This document shows positions 1 through 6,838 of a stretch of DNA of 21,941 bases, one piece after another. Made by a program: the position numbers and the translations under genes. Under the pieces are notes generated by a model. It saw only the letters and a list, made by a program, of their open reading frames with translations. It ran no database searches and was not told the origin of the DNA. Numbering within the stretch: position 1 is the first letter of the stretch; the number at the start of each line of letters is the position of its first letter. Source of the DNA: a virus; the IMG/VR virus record IMGVR_UViG_3300028129_000072, positions 1 through 21,941 of that record; one strand, written 5' to 3'.

Positions 1-1
1 T

Positions 2-601
2 GCTCGTGTTTCATTCGGTAAAGAAACTGAGTGGGATTACGAAGAGTCAGATGCTTACAGCTTTAAGCAACACCTTAAAGAGAAAGACAGAAAGCTTATA
101 CAATACCTAGCTAAGCATAAACACATTTCCCCATTCGGACATTGCTTTGCCAGCTTCCATGTCAAGGCTCCAGTCTTTGTAGCTAGACAGCTAGTCAAGC
201 ATAAGTTCCTACGTTGGAATGAGATTAGCCGTAGGTACGTGGATAATGATCCTGAGTTCTATGTGCCTAATGAATGGCGTGGGCGTAGTGTAGATGCCAA
301 GCAAGGTAGTGCGGGTGTAGTTGATGTAGGTGATTGGGGTGATGTAAACTGGGCTTGTCTCAAGGCTTACAAAGATTTGCTTAATCAAGGTGTCTGCCCA
401 GAGCAAGCACGTATGGTACTGCCACAGAGCATGATGACTGAATGGTATTGGTCAGGTAGCTTGGATGCATTTGCTGACATGTGTAAGCTGCGCTGTGCGC
501 CTGACACACAAGCAGAGACAGCAGAGGTAGCATGGGAGATTGACTGTATTATGGTTGACCTGTTCCCTGTGTCGTGGAGAGCATTAAGGGAGAATGACTA
601 A
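2..601 (+). CDS. thyX: Flavin-dependent thymidylate synthase ThyX (5' partial)
   Basis: The open frame enters from the left edge and gives 199 residues before TAA, so the true start is outside the window. ThyX makes dTMP from dUMP using methylene-tetrahydrofolate, NADPH and FAD, which frees the phage from host ThyA and folate recycling. The first residues read ARVSFGK, typical of the family N-terminal region, so only a few tens of residues are probably missing. The signature segment is at 182-241 (RQLVKHKFLRWNEISRRYV). The family consensus RHRX7S appears here as KHKX7S: the first and third basic residues are lysine, while the serine at 227-229 and the following RRY are kept. The downstream PEFY and KQGS stretches also fit marine phage ThyX. 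The stop overlaps the next start (TAATG). Function is near certain; the start is unknown. Confidence 0.95.
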   Translation, partial: ARVSFGKETEWDYEESDAYSFKQHLKEKDRKLIQYLAKHKHISPFGHCFASFHVKAPVFVARQLVKHKFLRWNEISRRYVDNDPEFYVPNEWRGRSVDAKQGSAGVVDVGDWGDVNWACLKAYKDLLNQGVCPEQARMVLPQSMMTEWYWSGSLDAFADMCKLRCAPDTQAETAEVAWEIDCIMVDLFPVSWRALREND

Positions 602-756
602 TGAGAGGTAACATTAAAGGTGCAATCAAGGCATCAGCTATTGTAGCATTACTAATTGCTGCACCACCAGTACTGATAGCTATGACGTATGATGAATATC
701 CAAAGTATTGTAAGTTGTCTATCTTACTACCATGCATAGGAGTGAAAGAGAACTAA
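601..756 (+). CDS. Small single-span membrane protein, unknown
   Basis: A 51-residue frame starting at an ATG that shares one base with the thyX stop (TAATG) and ending with the same kind of overlap into the next gene. The N-terminus is basic (MRGNIKGAIK), followed by a hydrophobic stretch at about residues 11-28 (SAIVALLIAAPPVLIAM) long enough for one membrane span, then a short polar tail with two cysteines (YCKLSILLPC). It could also be read as a signal peptide with a very short mature part. No family is recognised. Coupled position in the operon and the two flush overlaps are the main support for it being real. Confidence 0.6.
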   Translation: MRGNIKGAIKASAIVALLIAAPPVLIAMTYDEYPKYCKLSILLPCIGVKEN

Positions 757-1007
757 TGTACACTGTAGAGTTTGAACCTGATGCAGCTATTATTAATTCA
801 CTAGATGAATCGAATATATGTGAAGATGTAGAGGTTATCATTGGAGATGATGATGTTGTATTTATACGTCAGTTTACTGAAGAGTTTAACAGACACGAGA
901 TTATCTCTATAACATATCAGCAGCTACTAGATATTATGGCTGCACTCAAATCACCAGAAGGAGCATTCTATGCCAGATTCGCCAACCCCAAAAACCGCAA
1001 TCGTTGA
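756..1007 (+). CDS. Conserved-looking small acidic phage protein
   Basis: An 83-residue protein beginning MYTVEFEPDAA. I chose the ATG at 756 because it forms a TAATG overlap with the preceding stop; an in-frame ATG 24 bases upstream lies inside that gene and is less likely. The sequence alternates predicted beta strands with acidic loops (EDVEVIIGDDDVVFIRQF) and ends in a basic tail (NPKNRNR). Proteins of this build and size recur among marine phage early genes by my recollection, but no function is known to me. The last 38 bases are shared with the next gene. Confidence 0.75.
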   Translation: MYTVEFEPDAAIINSLDESNICEDVEVIIGDDDVVFIRQFTEEFNRHEIISITYQQLLDIMAALKSPEGAFYARFANPKNRNR

Positions 1008-1176
1008 TACACGTGTACCGCTTGGTCATGTCTACGTTGACCTGTCTGTTGATGAAGTATTAGAAGCGTGTCGAATGTACATCAATAATAAAAAGTTTGA
1101 CAACGCACTTGACTCTGTGTATGACGGTGGACACATAGAAAGCTGGGACTATTGGTCACAAGGAGATGTGAAATGA
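970..1176 (+). CDS. Small unknown protein, 38-base overlap with upstream gene
   Basis: A 68-residue protein starting at ATG 970, inside the previous gene in another frame. The start is supported by AAGGAG at 958-963 with a six-base spacer, the best ribosome site in this stretch. The middle (VYVDLSVDEVLEACRMYINN) looks like one or two amphipathic helices and the C-terminal part is aromatic and acidic (GGHIESWDYW). No family is recognised. Its TGA overlaps the next ATG (ATGA), so it is translated as part of the same coupled chain. Confidence 0.65.
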   Translation: MPDSPTPKTAIVDTRVPLGHVYVDLSVDEVLEACRMYINNKKFDNALDSVYDGGHIESWDYWSQGDVK

Positions 1177-1337
1177 CTTCAGTTAAAGAACTACAAGTAG
1201 AACTACAGAAGTGGTGGGCTAGGTTACAACACCCTAAGCTTGAAGCTTATGAGCGTAAGTTGATCCAGTGTGAGATTGCATACTTACAGAAGGAAATACA
1301 GGATAGGCAGTACATTAATAAGAAAGAGTACGCCTAG
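1173..1337 (+). CDS. Small helical, charged protein, unknown
   Basis: A 54-residue protein starting at the ATG that overlaps the previous stop (ATGA), with AGGAG upstream at 1161-1165. A longer in-frame start at 1152 is possible but has no better ribosome site. It is almost entirely charged helix (KELQVELQKWWARLQHPK, then YERKLIQCEIAYLQKEIQDR), with heptad-like spacing of hydrophobic residues that would suit a short coiled coil. It sits directly before the helicase gene. No family assignment; a small regulator or partner of the replication proteins would only be a guess. Confidence 0.65.
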   Translation: MTSVKELQVELQKWWARLQHPKLEAYERKLIQCEIAYLQKEIQDRQYINKKEYA

Positions 1338-1361
1338 CCACAGTCTTAGAGGAGACACGAC

Positions 1362-2591
1362 ATGATGGAACTAGCACTTATCCGTACACTTATGGACAAA
1401 GAGTTCTATGACAACCACAAGGGCATCCGTTGCCCTGATAAGATATTCACTAAAGATGTACGTAAGATCAAGCAGACGCTAGACTATGCTATGAACACGT
1501 ATGAGAAGACGCTGAATCCATCAGAACTAGAAGCGTTATTCTATGCTGGCAACAACAGCATGACTACAGCTAACAAGGAAGCTTATCGTGATCTGTTCCA
1601 CAAGATTGCTAAAGAGAGGCCGCTTAACACTGATATAGCTACGGATGTATTGTCTAAGTTATTTCAACAGGTAGTAGGTGAAGAGATAGCTAACCTTGGC
1701 TTTGACTACGTGAATGGCACAAAGGATACGCTGGAACCACTACGTAGTTTGATACGTGACTATCAAGATGACTTCATGCCTAACCTAAAGATAGAGTGGG
1801 ATGACATGGACATTGATACTCTCCTAGAGGCTAACGACATACAATCACAATGGAAGTGGAACATACCATCCCTGCGCCGTAAGGTTGAGGGTATCAGTGG
1901 TGGTCACTTAGTTGTTGTAGGTGCACGTCCTAACACAGGTAAGACTAGCTTCCATGCTAGCACTATCGCAGCGCCAGATGGTTTTGCACATCAAGGTGCT
2001 AAGTGTATGATCCTGTGTAATGAGGAAAGCTATGAACGTGTAGGTGCACGTTACCTCAGTGCGGCTACCAGTATGAGCATGGAAGAAGTCAAAGCTAACA
2101 TGGCACAGGCTGCACTACGTTATGAACCTGTACGTAAGAACATCTTTGTTAAGGATAGTACAGGCAAGGACATGTCATGGGTAGAGGCAGTTGTAAAAGC
2201 ATATGAGCCTAACATCGTAGTTTTAGATATGGGTGACAAGTTTGCTAACAAGACTAGCGACAAGTCAGATGTGTACCTCAAGGAAGCGGCTATCCATGCA
2301 CGTAACATAGCTAAGCAATACGGTTGTGCTATCATATGGATGTCGCAGTTGAGTGCTGTAGCTGAAGGTATGGTACGTGTAGATCAGTCTATGCTAGAAG
2401 GATCGAAGACAGGCAAGGCAGCAGAGGCTGACCTGATGGTATTGATCTCTAAGAACAAGCTAGTCGAAGGCCAGGATGATGAAGAAAGTAATCAACGCCA
2501 CCTCAACATTGCTAAGAACAAACTCAAGGGTGGCTGGCATGGCGTAGTACATTGTGAGTTAGACGGTGAACGGAGTCAGTATCTTGCGTAA
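1362..2591 (+). CDS. DnaB-type replicative helicase
   Basis: A 409-residue protein with the RecA-fold core of DnaB-like hexameric helicases, which unwind duplex DNA ahead of the polymerase using ATP. Residues 1-140 are helical and could be a DnaB N-terminal-like domain. Walker A is GARPNTGKTS at about 187-196. The Walker B strand is NIVVLDM with D289, and IIWMSQLS is the sensor-like strand that follows. A TGK-AAEADLM segment near the C-terminus fits the ATPase-site region of DnaB. No primase (TOPRIM or zinc-binding) domain is present, unlike T7 gp4, so a primase is either encoded outside the window or supplied by the host. AGAGGAGA lies upstream of tandem ATG codons. The DNA polymerase gene begins inside its last 26 bases. 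Confidence 0.9.
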   Translation: MMELALIRTLMDKEFYDNHKGIRCPDKIFTKDVRKIKQTLDYAMNTYEKTLNPSELEALFYAGNNSMTTANKEAYRDLFHKIAKERPLNTDIATDVLSKLFQQVVGEEIANLGFDYVNGTKDTLEPLRSLIRDYQDDFMPNLKIEWDDMDIDTLLEANDIQSQWKWNIPSLRRKVEGISGGHLVVVGARPNTGKTSFHASTIAAPDGFAHQGAKCMILCNEESYERVGARYLSAATSMSMEEVKANMAQAALRYEPVRKNIFVKDSTGKDMSWVEAVVKAYEPNIVVLDMGDKFANKTSDKSDVYLKEAAIHARNIAKQYGCAIIWMSQLSAVAEGMVRVDQSMLEGSKTGKAAEADLMVLISKNKLVEGQDDEESNQRHLNIAKNKLKGGWHGVVHCELDGERSQYLA

Positions 2592-4635
2592 TGTATTGGA
2601 TGTAGAGAACACAACAACTAAACGTGATGGCAAGACTATCATGGACCCATTCGAGTTAGGCAACAGCTTAACACAAGTAGGTGTGCTTGATGTAGATAAC
2701 TGGAAGAACGAAAACATCATTACGCTAGACCATGTAGAGCACAAGGATACCAGTGGTAACGGTAGAGCCGTACTTCAGTCTATCCTAGACATGACTACTC
2801 TGTTGATCATGCACAACGCACAGCATGACTTGATGTGGTTATGGGAATGTGGCTACAAGTATGATGGCCCTATCTATGACACTATGTTAGCAGAGTATTT
2901 GCTTGCACGTGGGCAGAAGATACCTGTAGGGTTAGAGGCTTGTGCTGAACGCAGAGAGCTAGACTTCCAGAAGGATGACACGCTCAAGCGTTACTTTAAG
3001 GAAGGATATAACACAAATGAAATACCTCTCAATGAGCTTAGCTTTTATCTTAGGCATGACCTGCTCACAACTCGTGAGTTGTTCCTCAGTCAAGAACACG
3101 ACTACGCCCAACCAGAATCCACCTCCCTTCTTCCAGTCAGAGAAGTCACCTTCGCCACCTGTAAAGCCCTTACAAGAATGTATATGTCAGGATTCAGTGT
3201 GGATAACAACGCCCTTGAGGTAGTACGTAAAGAGTTTCAGACTGAGAAAGCACAGATAGAAGAGCGTCTACAGCGCAAGGTCAGGGAGCTTATGGGTGAT
3301 ACACCTATCAATCTTAACTCACCTGAACAGATGTCACAGGTTGTGTTCTCAGTTGCAATAAATAACAAAAAAGAATGGGCAGCGCTCTTTGACTATGTGG
3401 AAACACAGGAAGAGTTTAAGGCAGCAGTTGCAGCAAACTCTACTACGATCCTTCGTACTAAGGCTTTCACTTGTCCTACATGTAAAGGGAAAGGTAAGAC
3501 GTACAAAGTAAAGAAGGATGGCTCACTCTTTAAGAAGCCTAACAACTGCAAGGACTGTGATGCACGAGGCTATCAGTTAAAGAAGATAAACAAAGTGGCT
3601 GGTCTATGCTTCGCTGCACCAAGTAAGAAGTGGGTATCAGCTAATGGTTTTAGCACAAGTAAAGACAACCTGGACACTCTCATTGCTACTGCTAAGAACA
3701 ACGGGATGGATAGTGCTGTGGACTTTCTTACTGATGTTAAAAGGCTTTCTGCTATTTCTAGTTACCTTAGTAGCTTTGTTGACGGTATTAATGTTTATAG
3801 AAAGTCAACCACAGGAATGCTACACGTGGGACTCACTCAACACATCACCAGTACAGGAAGATTCTCTGGACGTAATCCCAACATGCAAAACATGCCAAGA
3901 GGGGGAACCTTCCCAGTAAAACGTGTGTTTATATCTAGGTGGGCTGGCGGTAAGATTTGTGAGGCCGACTTTGCCCAGCTTGAATTTAGAGCCGCTGCAT
4001 TCCTGTCACAGGATCAGACTGCTATGGAAGAGATTGACACAGGGTTTGACGTGCACAGTTACACTGCAAAGGTTATCACTGATGCAGGTGAACCTACGTC
4101 ACGCCAAGAAGCTAAGCCCCACACCTTCGCTCCTCTCTTTGGGGCTACAGGGTATGGCAGAAGTAAGGCTGTAGCTGCATACTACGAACACTTCACACAG
4201 AAGTACAAAGGCGTAGCAGAGTGGCATAAGAAGCTAGCGAGTGAGGCAATACGCCTAAATAAGATTACTAATGTGAGTGGCAGACAGTACGCTTTCCCTG
4301 ATGTGACAAGACGTAGCAACGGTAGCGTGACACACTTCACGATGATCAAGAACTATCCAGTGCAGGGGTTTGCTACAGGTGATGTAGTGCCTGTTGTATT
4401 GTGTGAGATAGAACGTAGACTGATGGATATGCAGTCATGCTTAGTTAATTCTGTGCATGATTCAGTGGTCATTGACGTACACCCTGACGAGATTGAAGCA
4501 GTGATTCAGACTATTACGGATATGAACGAAGACCTAAACTCTTTAGTCGAAAAGGCTTATGGTGTTACCATGAATGTGCCTCTATTATTAGAAGCAAAAT
4601 TAGGTGATAATTGGCTTGACATGACTGACGTTTAG
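2566..4635 (+). CDS. polA: Family A DNA polymerase with 3'-5' exonuclease and half DnaJ-type zinc finger
   Basis: A 689-residue replicative polymerase. It must start at or after GTG 2566 because an in-frame TAG lies just upstream (2560-2562). The exonuclease domain is complete: Exo I D12-x-E14 (LDVENT), Exo II N84/D88 and Exo III Y161-x3-D165. Polymerase motif A is DFAQLEFR (D468). Motif B is R513, K517, F521 and F525. Motif C is H631-D632-S633. Phe521 aligns with E. coli Pol I Phe762, and Phe525 with Tyr766. Between the NSPEQ segment of the thumb and the TSKDNLD segment is an insert of about 60-90 residues carrying CPTC (C303, C306) and CKDC (C328, C331) followed by Gly-rich turns, as in half of a DnaJ central domain. 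A polymerase with a partial DnaJ domain was described in SAR116 phage HMO-2011. There is no 5'-3' exonuclease domain. Confidence 0.96.
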   Translation: MNGVSILRNVLDVENTTTKRDGKTIMDPFELGNSLTQVGVLDVDNWKNENIITLDHVEHKDTSGNGRAVLQSILDMTTLLIMHNAQHDLMWLWECGYKYDGPIYDTMLAEYLLARGQKIPVGLEACAERRELDFQKDDTLKRYFKEGYNTNEIPLNELSFYLRHDLLTTRELFLSQEHDYAQPESTSLLPVREVTFATCKALTRMYMSGFSVDNNALEVVRKEFQTEKAQIEERLQRKVRELMGDTPINLNSPEQMSQVVFSVAINNKKEWAALFDYVETQEEFKAAVAANSTTILRTKAFTCPTCKGKGKTYKVKKDGSLFKKPNNCKDCDARGYQLKKINKVAGLCFAAPSKKWVSANGFSTSKDNLDTLIATAKNNGMDSAVDFLTDVKRLSAISSYLSSFVDGINVYRKSTTGMLHVGLTQHITSTGRFSGRNPNMQNMPRGGTFPVKRVFISRWAGGKICEADFAQLEFRAAAFLSQDQTAMEEIDTGFDVHSYTAKVITDAGEPTSRQEAKPHTFAPLFGATGYGRSKAVAAYYEHFTQKYKGVAEWHKKLASEAIRLNKITNVSGRQYAFPDVTRRSNGSVTHFTMIKNYPVQGFATGDVVPVVLCEIERRLMDMQSCLVNSVHDSVVIDVHPDEIEAVIQTITDMNEDLNSLVEKAYGVTMNVPLLLEAKLGDNWLDMTDV

Positions 4636-4643
4636 AGTATAAC
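4616..4643 (+). promoter_or_regulatory. Sigma70-like promoter inside the polymerase gene end
   Basis: TTGACA at 4616-4621 is a perfect -35 box and TATAAC at 4638-4643 matches five of six -10 bases, with a 16-base spacer. It spans the last codons and stop of the polymerase gene. Transcription would begin near 4650, giving a leader of about 30 bases before the ATG at 4679, which has AAGGA upstream. This is the clearest host-type promoter I found and fits a phage that relies on host RNA polymerase. Confidence 0.6.
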
Positions 4644-4678
4644 TAAGCATCTTTTAACTTTACAAAAAGGAAGTAAGT

Positions 4679-5536
4679 ATGAGTACAGAATTAGCAATTC
4701 AAAATGATCTTGGTATGTCTTTAGCGGAAGCTATTGGTGTATCAAACACAGGGGGTGAAACAAAGAGTGTATCACTACCTCGTGTTAACCTGACCCACAA
4801 TGGCATCATGGGTAGCATCGAAGTCAACGGCAAGACAGTCAAGACTGAGGTAGTACCATCAGGGGCATACAAGATCACACGTGGTGACGATAACGTAGTG
4901 TATAGCGTTAACCCTAGCATCCGCATCTTTGCTATACGTCAGCAGTGGAGCAAGTGGGATTCATCAGAAGATAAGATGATGAAAACAGTCATGAGTACTG
5001 ACCTAAAGGGTGACTTGAAGGATAACATGGGTGGGTTTAACTTAGGTAGACCGTCTGGTTACATTGAAGACTGGGCTTCTGTACCTGAGAAGACAAAAGA
5101 CTTAATCCGTAGCATTAAACGTAAGAAGATTGTCTTTGGTATGTTAACTGCTAATGATTGCATTGACGAAGCAGGTAATCCTGTAGATGCTATCACTGAT
5201 CCCATGCCGTTTGTGTGTGAGGTTCCACCTTCAAGCACTAAGGCATTGGATGGGGCTTTAACGGCTCTGACACGTAAGAATATTTTACCTATCCAGTGTA
5301 ATTTTAAGCTAGGTCACAAACCTGGTGGAGAAACTTGGGTTACTCTAACATTAGAGTATGATGGTAAGGTAGACATTAGCCCTGAAGATCAGACTACACT
5401 GAAAGACTTCATGGACTACATTGAGTATCAGAACTCTTACATCTTGCAGCAGTGGGATGAAAAAAACCAAGAGACTATCTCTGAGGATGATGCATCTATT
5501 GTAGCATCGTTTGTCAATGTAGAAGAGGCAGACTGA
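4679..5536 (+). CDS. Unknown 285-residue replication-module protein (possible ssDNA-binding protein)
   Basis: The protein lies between the polymerase and two nucleases, with a good AAGGA ribosome site and its own promoter, so it is probably made in quantity. I do not recognise a family. The first 190 residues look beta-rich (GSIEVNGKTVKTEVVPSGAY, then KIVFGML). The C-terminal 40 residues are strongly acidic and end in NVEEAD. An abundant protein of this size with an acidic tail, in this position, would suit a single-strand DNA-binding protein comparable to T7 gp2.5 or T4 gp32. That is inference from position and composition; no OB-fold motif can be read directly. There are three cysteines but no zinc-site spacing. 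The stop overlaps the next start (TGATG). Confidence 0.8.
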   Translation: MSTELAIQNDLGMSLAEAIGVSNTGGETKSVSLPRVNLTHNGIMGSIEVNGKTVKTEVVPSGAYKITRGDDNVVYSVNPSIRIFAIRQQWSKWDSSEDKMMKTVMSTDLKGDLKDNMGGFNLGRPSGYIEDWASVPEKTKDLIRSIKRKKIVFGMLTANDCIDEAGNPVDAITDPMPFVCEVPPSSTKALDGALTALTRKNILPIQCNFKLGHKPGGETWVTLTLEYDGKVDISPEDQTTLKDFMDYIEYQNSYILQQWDEKNQETISEDDASIVASFVNVEEAD

Positions 5537-6411
5537 TGAACCATCATGCTGAACTAGCTGTCTACAATTACTTAGCGAAAGCTATTAAGGGTGAGACAGA
5601 CATGGCTGAAGACAACCGTAAGCATGTAGCTGCGGATGTTGAGGCTGCACTAAAGAAACAGTTCAGCAGTGGTCCACGTGACAAGTTTAAACTACGGATG
5701 TCCAACATTGGGCGTCCGACTTGTCAGTTGTGGTTTGAGAAGAATGACCCAGAAGATAAAACACCTCTACCCCCACACTTCCTGATGAACATGATCATTG
5801 GGGATATTGTAGAGGCTGTCTTCAAAGGTCTTCTTCGTGCTGCTGATGTTGACTTCAAGGACAACGATAACGTTACACTCAAGCTTAGTGATGGTACTAA
5901 GATCAACGGCGAGTATGACATGGTTATGGATGGCAAAGTGGATGACGTTAAGTCTGCATCACCTTGGTCATACAAGAACAAGTTTGCTAGCCTAGAAGCA
6001 TTAGCACAAGGTGATGGCTTTGGGTATATCCCACAGCTAGTCGGCTACGCTACTGCAGCAGAGCTAGGTGTTGGTGGTTGGTGGGTAGTGAACAAAGCTA
6101 ATGGTGAGTTTAAGTATGTAGATGCATCAGGTATAGATACTGATGAAGTGCTTGAGAGAATCGAAGCTACTGTATCTCACATCAATGAAGACAAACCGTT
6201 TGAGCGTTGCTACGAGGCTATCCCTGAGACTCACTATCGTAAGGCTACAGGTAACCTAAAGCTGGGTAGTGAGTGTGGCTTCTGTTCGTTTAAACATAAG
6301 TGCTGGGCTAACCTACAGACACTACCTGCTGTTAAGTCTACTGCACAGCAACCGCCTATGGTGGACTATGTGTTTGTTGATCCGCAATACTTAGAGGTTG
6401 ATCTTGACTAG
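5536..6411 (+). CDS. Cas4/RecB-like PD-(D/E)XK nuclease with probable Fe-S cluster
   Basis: A 291-residue nuclease of the RecB/Cas4-like class, expected to degrade DNA from ends as an exonuclease. The catalytic core reads GDIVEAVF (E93) for the first helix, then GEYDMV (D128), then VDDVK with D136/D137 and K139, the order of the PD-(D/E)XK fold. One cysteine comes before the core (C63, in RPTCQLW) and three lie near the C-terminus as C247-x2-C250-x5-C256. That is the arrangement that holds a 4Fe-4S cluster in Cas4 and AddB. No helicase domain is fused and there are no CRISPR genes nearby, so the role is phage recombination, end processing or host DNA breakdown, not spacer acquisition. It overlaps its upstream neighbour by one base and its downstream neighbour by eight. 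Confidence 0.88.
   Translation: MNHHAELAVYNYLAKAIKGETDMAEDNRKHVAADVEAALKKQFSSGPRDKFKLRMSNIGRPTCQLWFEKNDPEDKTPLPPHFLMNMIIGDIVEAVFKGLLRAADVDFKDNDNVTLKLSDGTKINGEYDMVMDGKVDDVKSASPWSYKNKFASLEALAQGDGFGYIPQLVGYATAAELGVGGWWVVNKANGEFKYVDASGIDTDEVLERIEATVSHINEDKPFERCYEAIPETHYRKATGNLKLGSECGFCSFKHKCWANLQTLPAVKSTAQQPPMVDYVFVDPQYLEVDLD
6393..6397 (+). promoter_or_regulatory. Ribosome binding site that decides the TTG start of endonuclease I
   Basis: AGAGG at 6393-6397 is six bases before TTG 6404. It directly abuts the other candidate TTG at 6398, which leaves no room for initiation there. No ATG or GTG is available before the conserved SYRSGLE segment, so TTG 6404 is the best start. Confidence 0.55.
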
Positions 6412-6838
6412 ACGTGCACACCTTAAGAGCTATCGCAGTGGCCTTGAGAGAGAGGTTGCTGCGTGGCTTAAGGGCAAACAAAAGAAAGTCAGATACGAAT
6501 TACTAAAGGTAGAGTGGGAAGACTTAAAGTATCGTACCTACACACCTGACTTCGTGCTTGACAACGGTATCATCATTGAGACTAAGGGTATCTTTGATTC
6601 AGCAGATAGGCGTAAACACCGTGAGGTACAGCGTCAGCATCCAGAGCTAGATATACGATTTGTATTCAGTAATGCTAAGTCAAGGCTTTACAAAGGTGCT
6701 AAGTCAAGGTACTGCGATTGGTGTGACAAGCATGGCTTTAAGTGGGCACACCGTGTGATACCAGAAGATTGGTTAAACGAAGACGGTGAAGAGATAAAAG
6801 CTAAACGAATAGAAGTTAAAACAAAAAGGAAAGTATGA
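6404..6838 (+). CDS. Endonuclease I, Holliday-junction resolvase (T7 gp3 family)
   Basis: A 144-residue protein that closely follows phage T7 gp3, which cuts four-way and branched DNA and helps degrade host DNA. The conserved segments appear in order: YRSGLE, YTPDFVLDNGIIIETKG, DRRKH, HPELDIRFVFSNA, LYKGAKSRY, WCDKHGFK and IPEDWL. Catalytic residues from the TTG 6404 start are E15, D49, E59 and K61. Their spacing matches T7 E20, D55, E65 and K67 (D to E is 10 and E to K is 2 in both). No ATG precedes the conserved region, so a TTG start is needed; 6398 is the alternative. A lysine- and arginine-rich tail follows. The gene overlaps the Cas4-like nuclease by eight bases and the next gene by ATGA. 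Confidence 0.96.
   Translation: MTRRAHLKSYRSGLEREVAAWLKGKQKKVRYELLKVEWEDLKYRTYTPDFVLDNGIIIETKGIFDSADRRKHREVQRQHPELDIRFVFSNAKSRLYKGAKSRYCDWCDKHGFKWAHRVIPEDWLNEDGEEIKAKRIEVKTKRKV

Noticed and set aside
239-601. A separate 120-residue gene starting at GTG 239.
   Set aside because: The frame is open to the window edge and the upstream part encodes the ThyX signature, so the GTG is an internal valine codon.
3644-3919. A 91-residue very hydrophobic frame inside the polymerase gene, resembling a multi-span membrane protein.
   Set aside because: It lies wholly within polymerase sequence with readable family motifs, has no ribosome site, and out-of-frame reading of such codons readily gives Leu/Val runs.
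5536-6411. A CRISPR-Cas adaptation gene (cas4) as part of a phage CRISPR system.
   Set aside because: No repeat array, cas1 or cas2 is present; stand-alone Cas4-like nucleases are common phage recombination enzymes.
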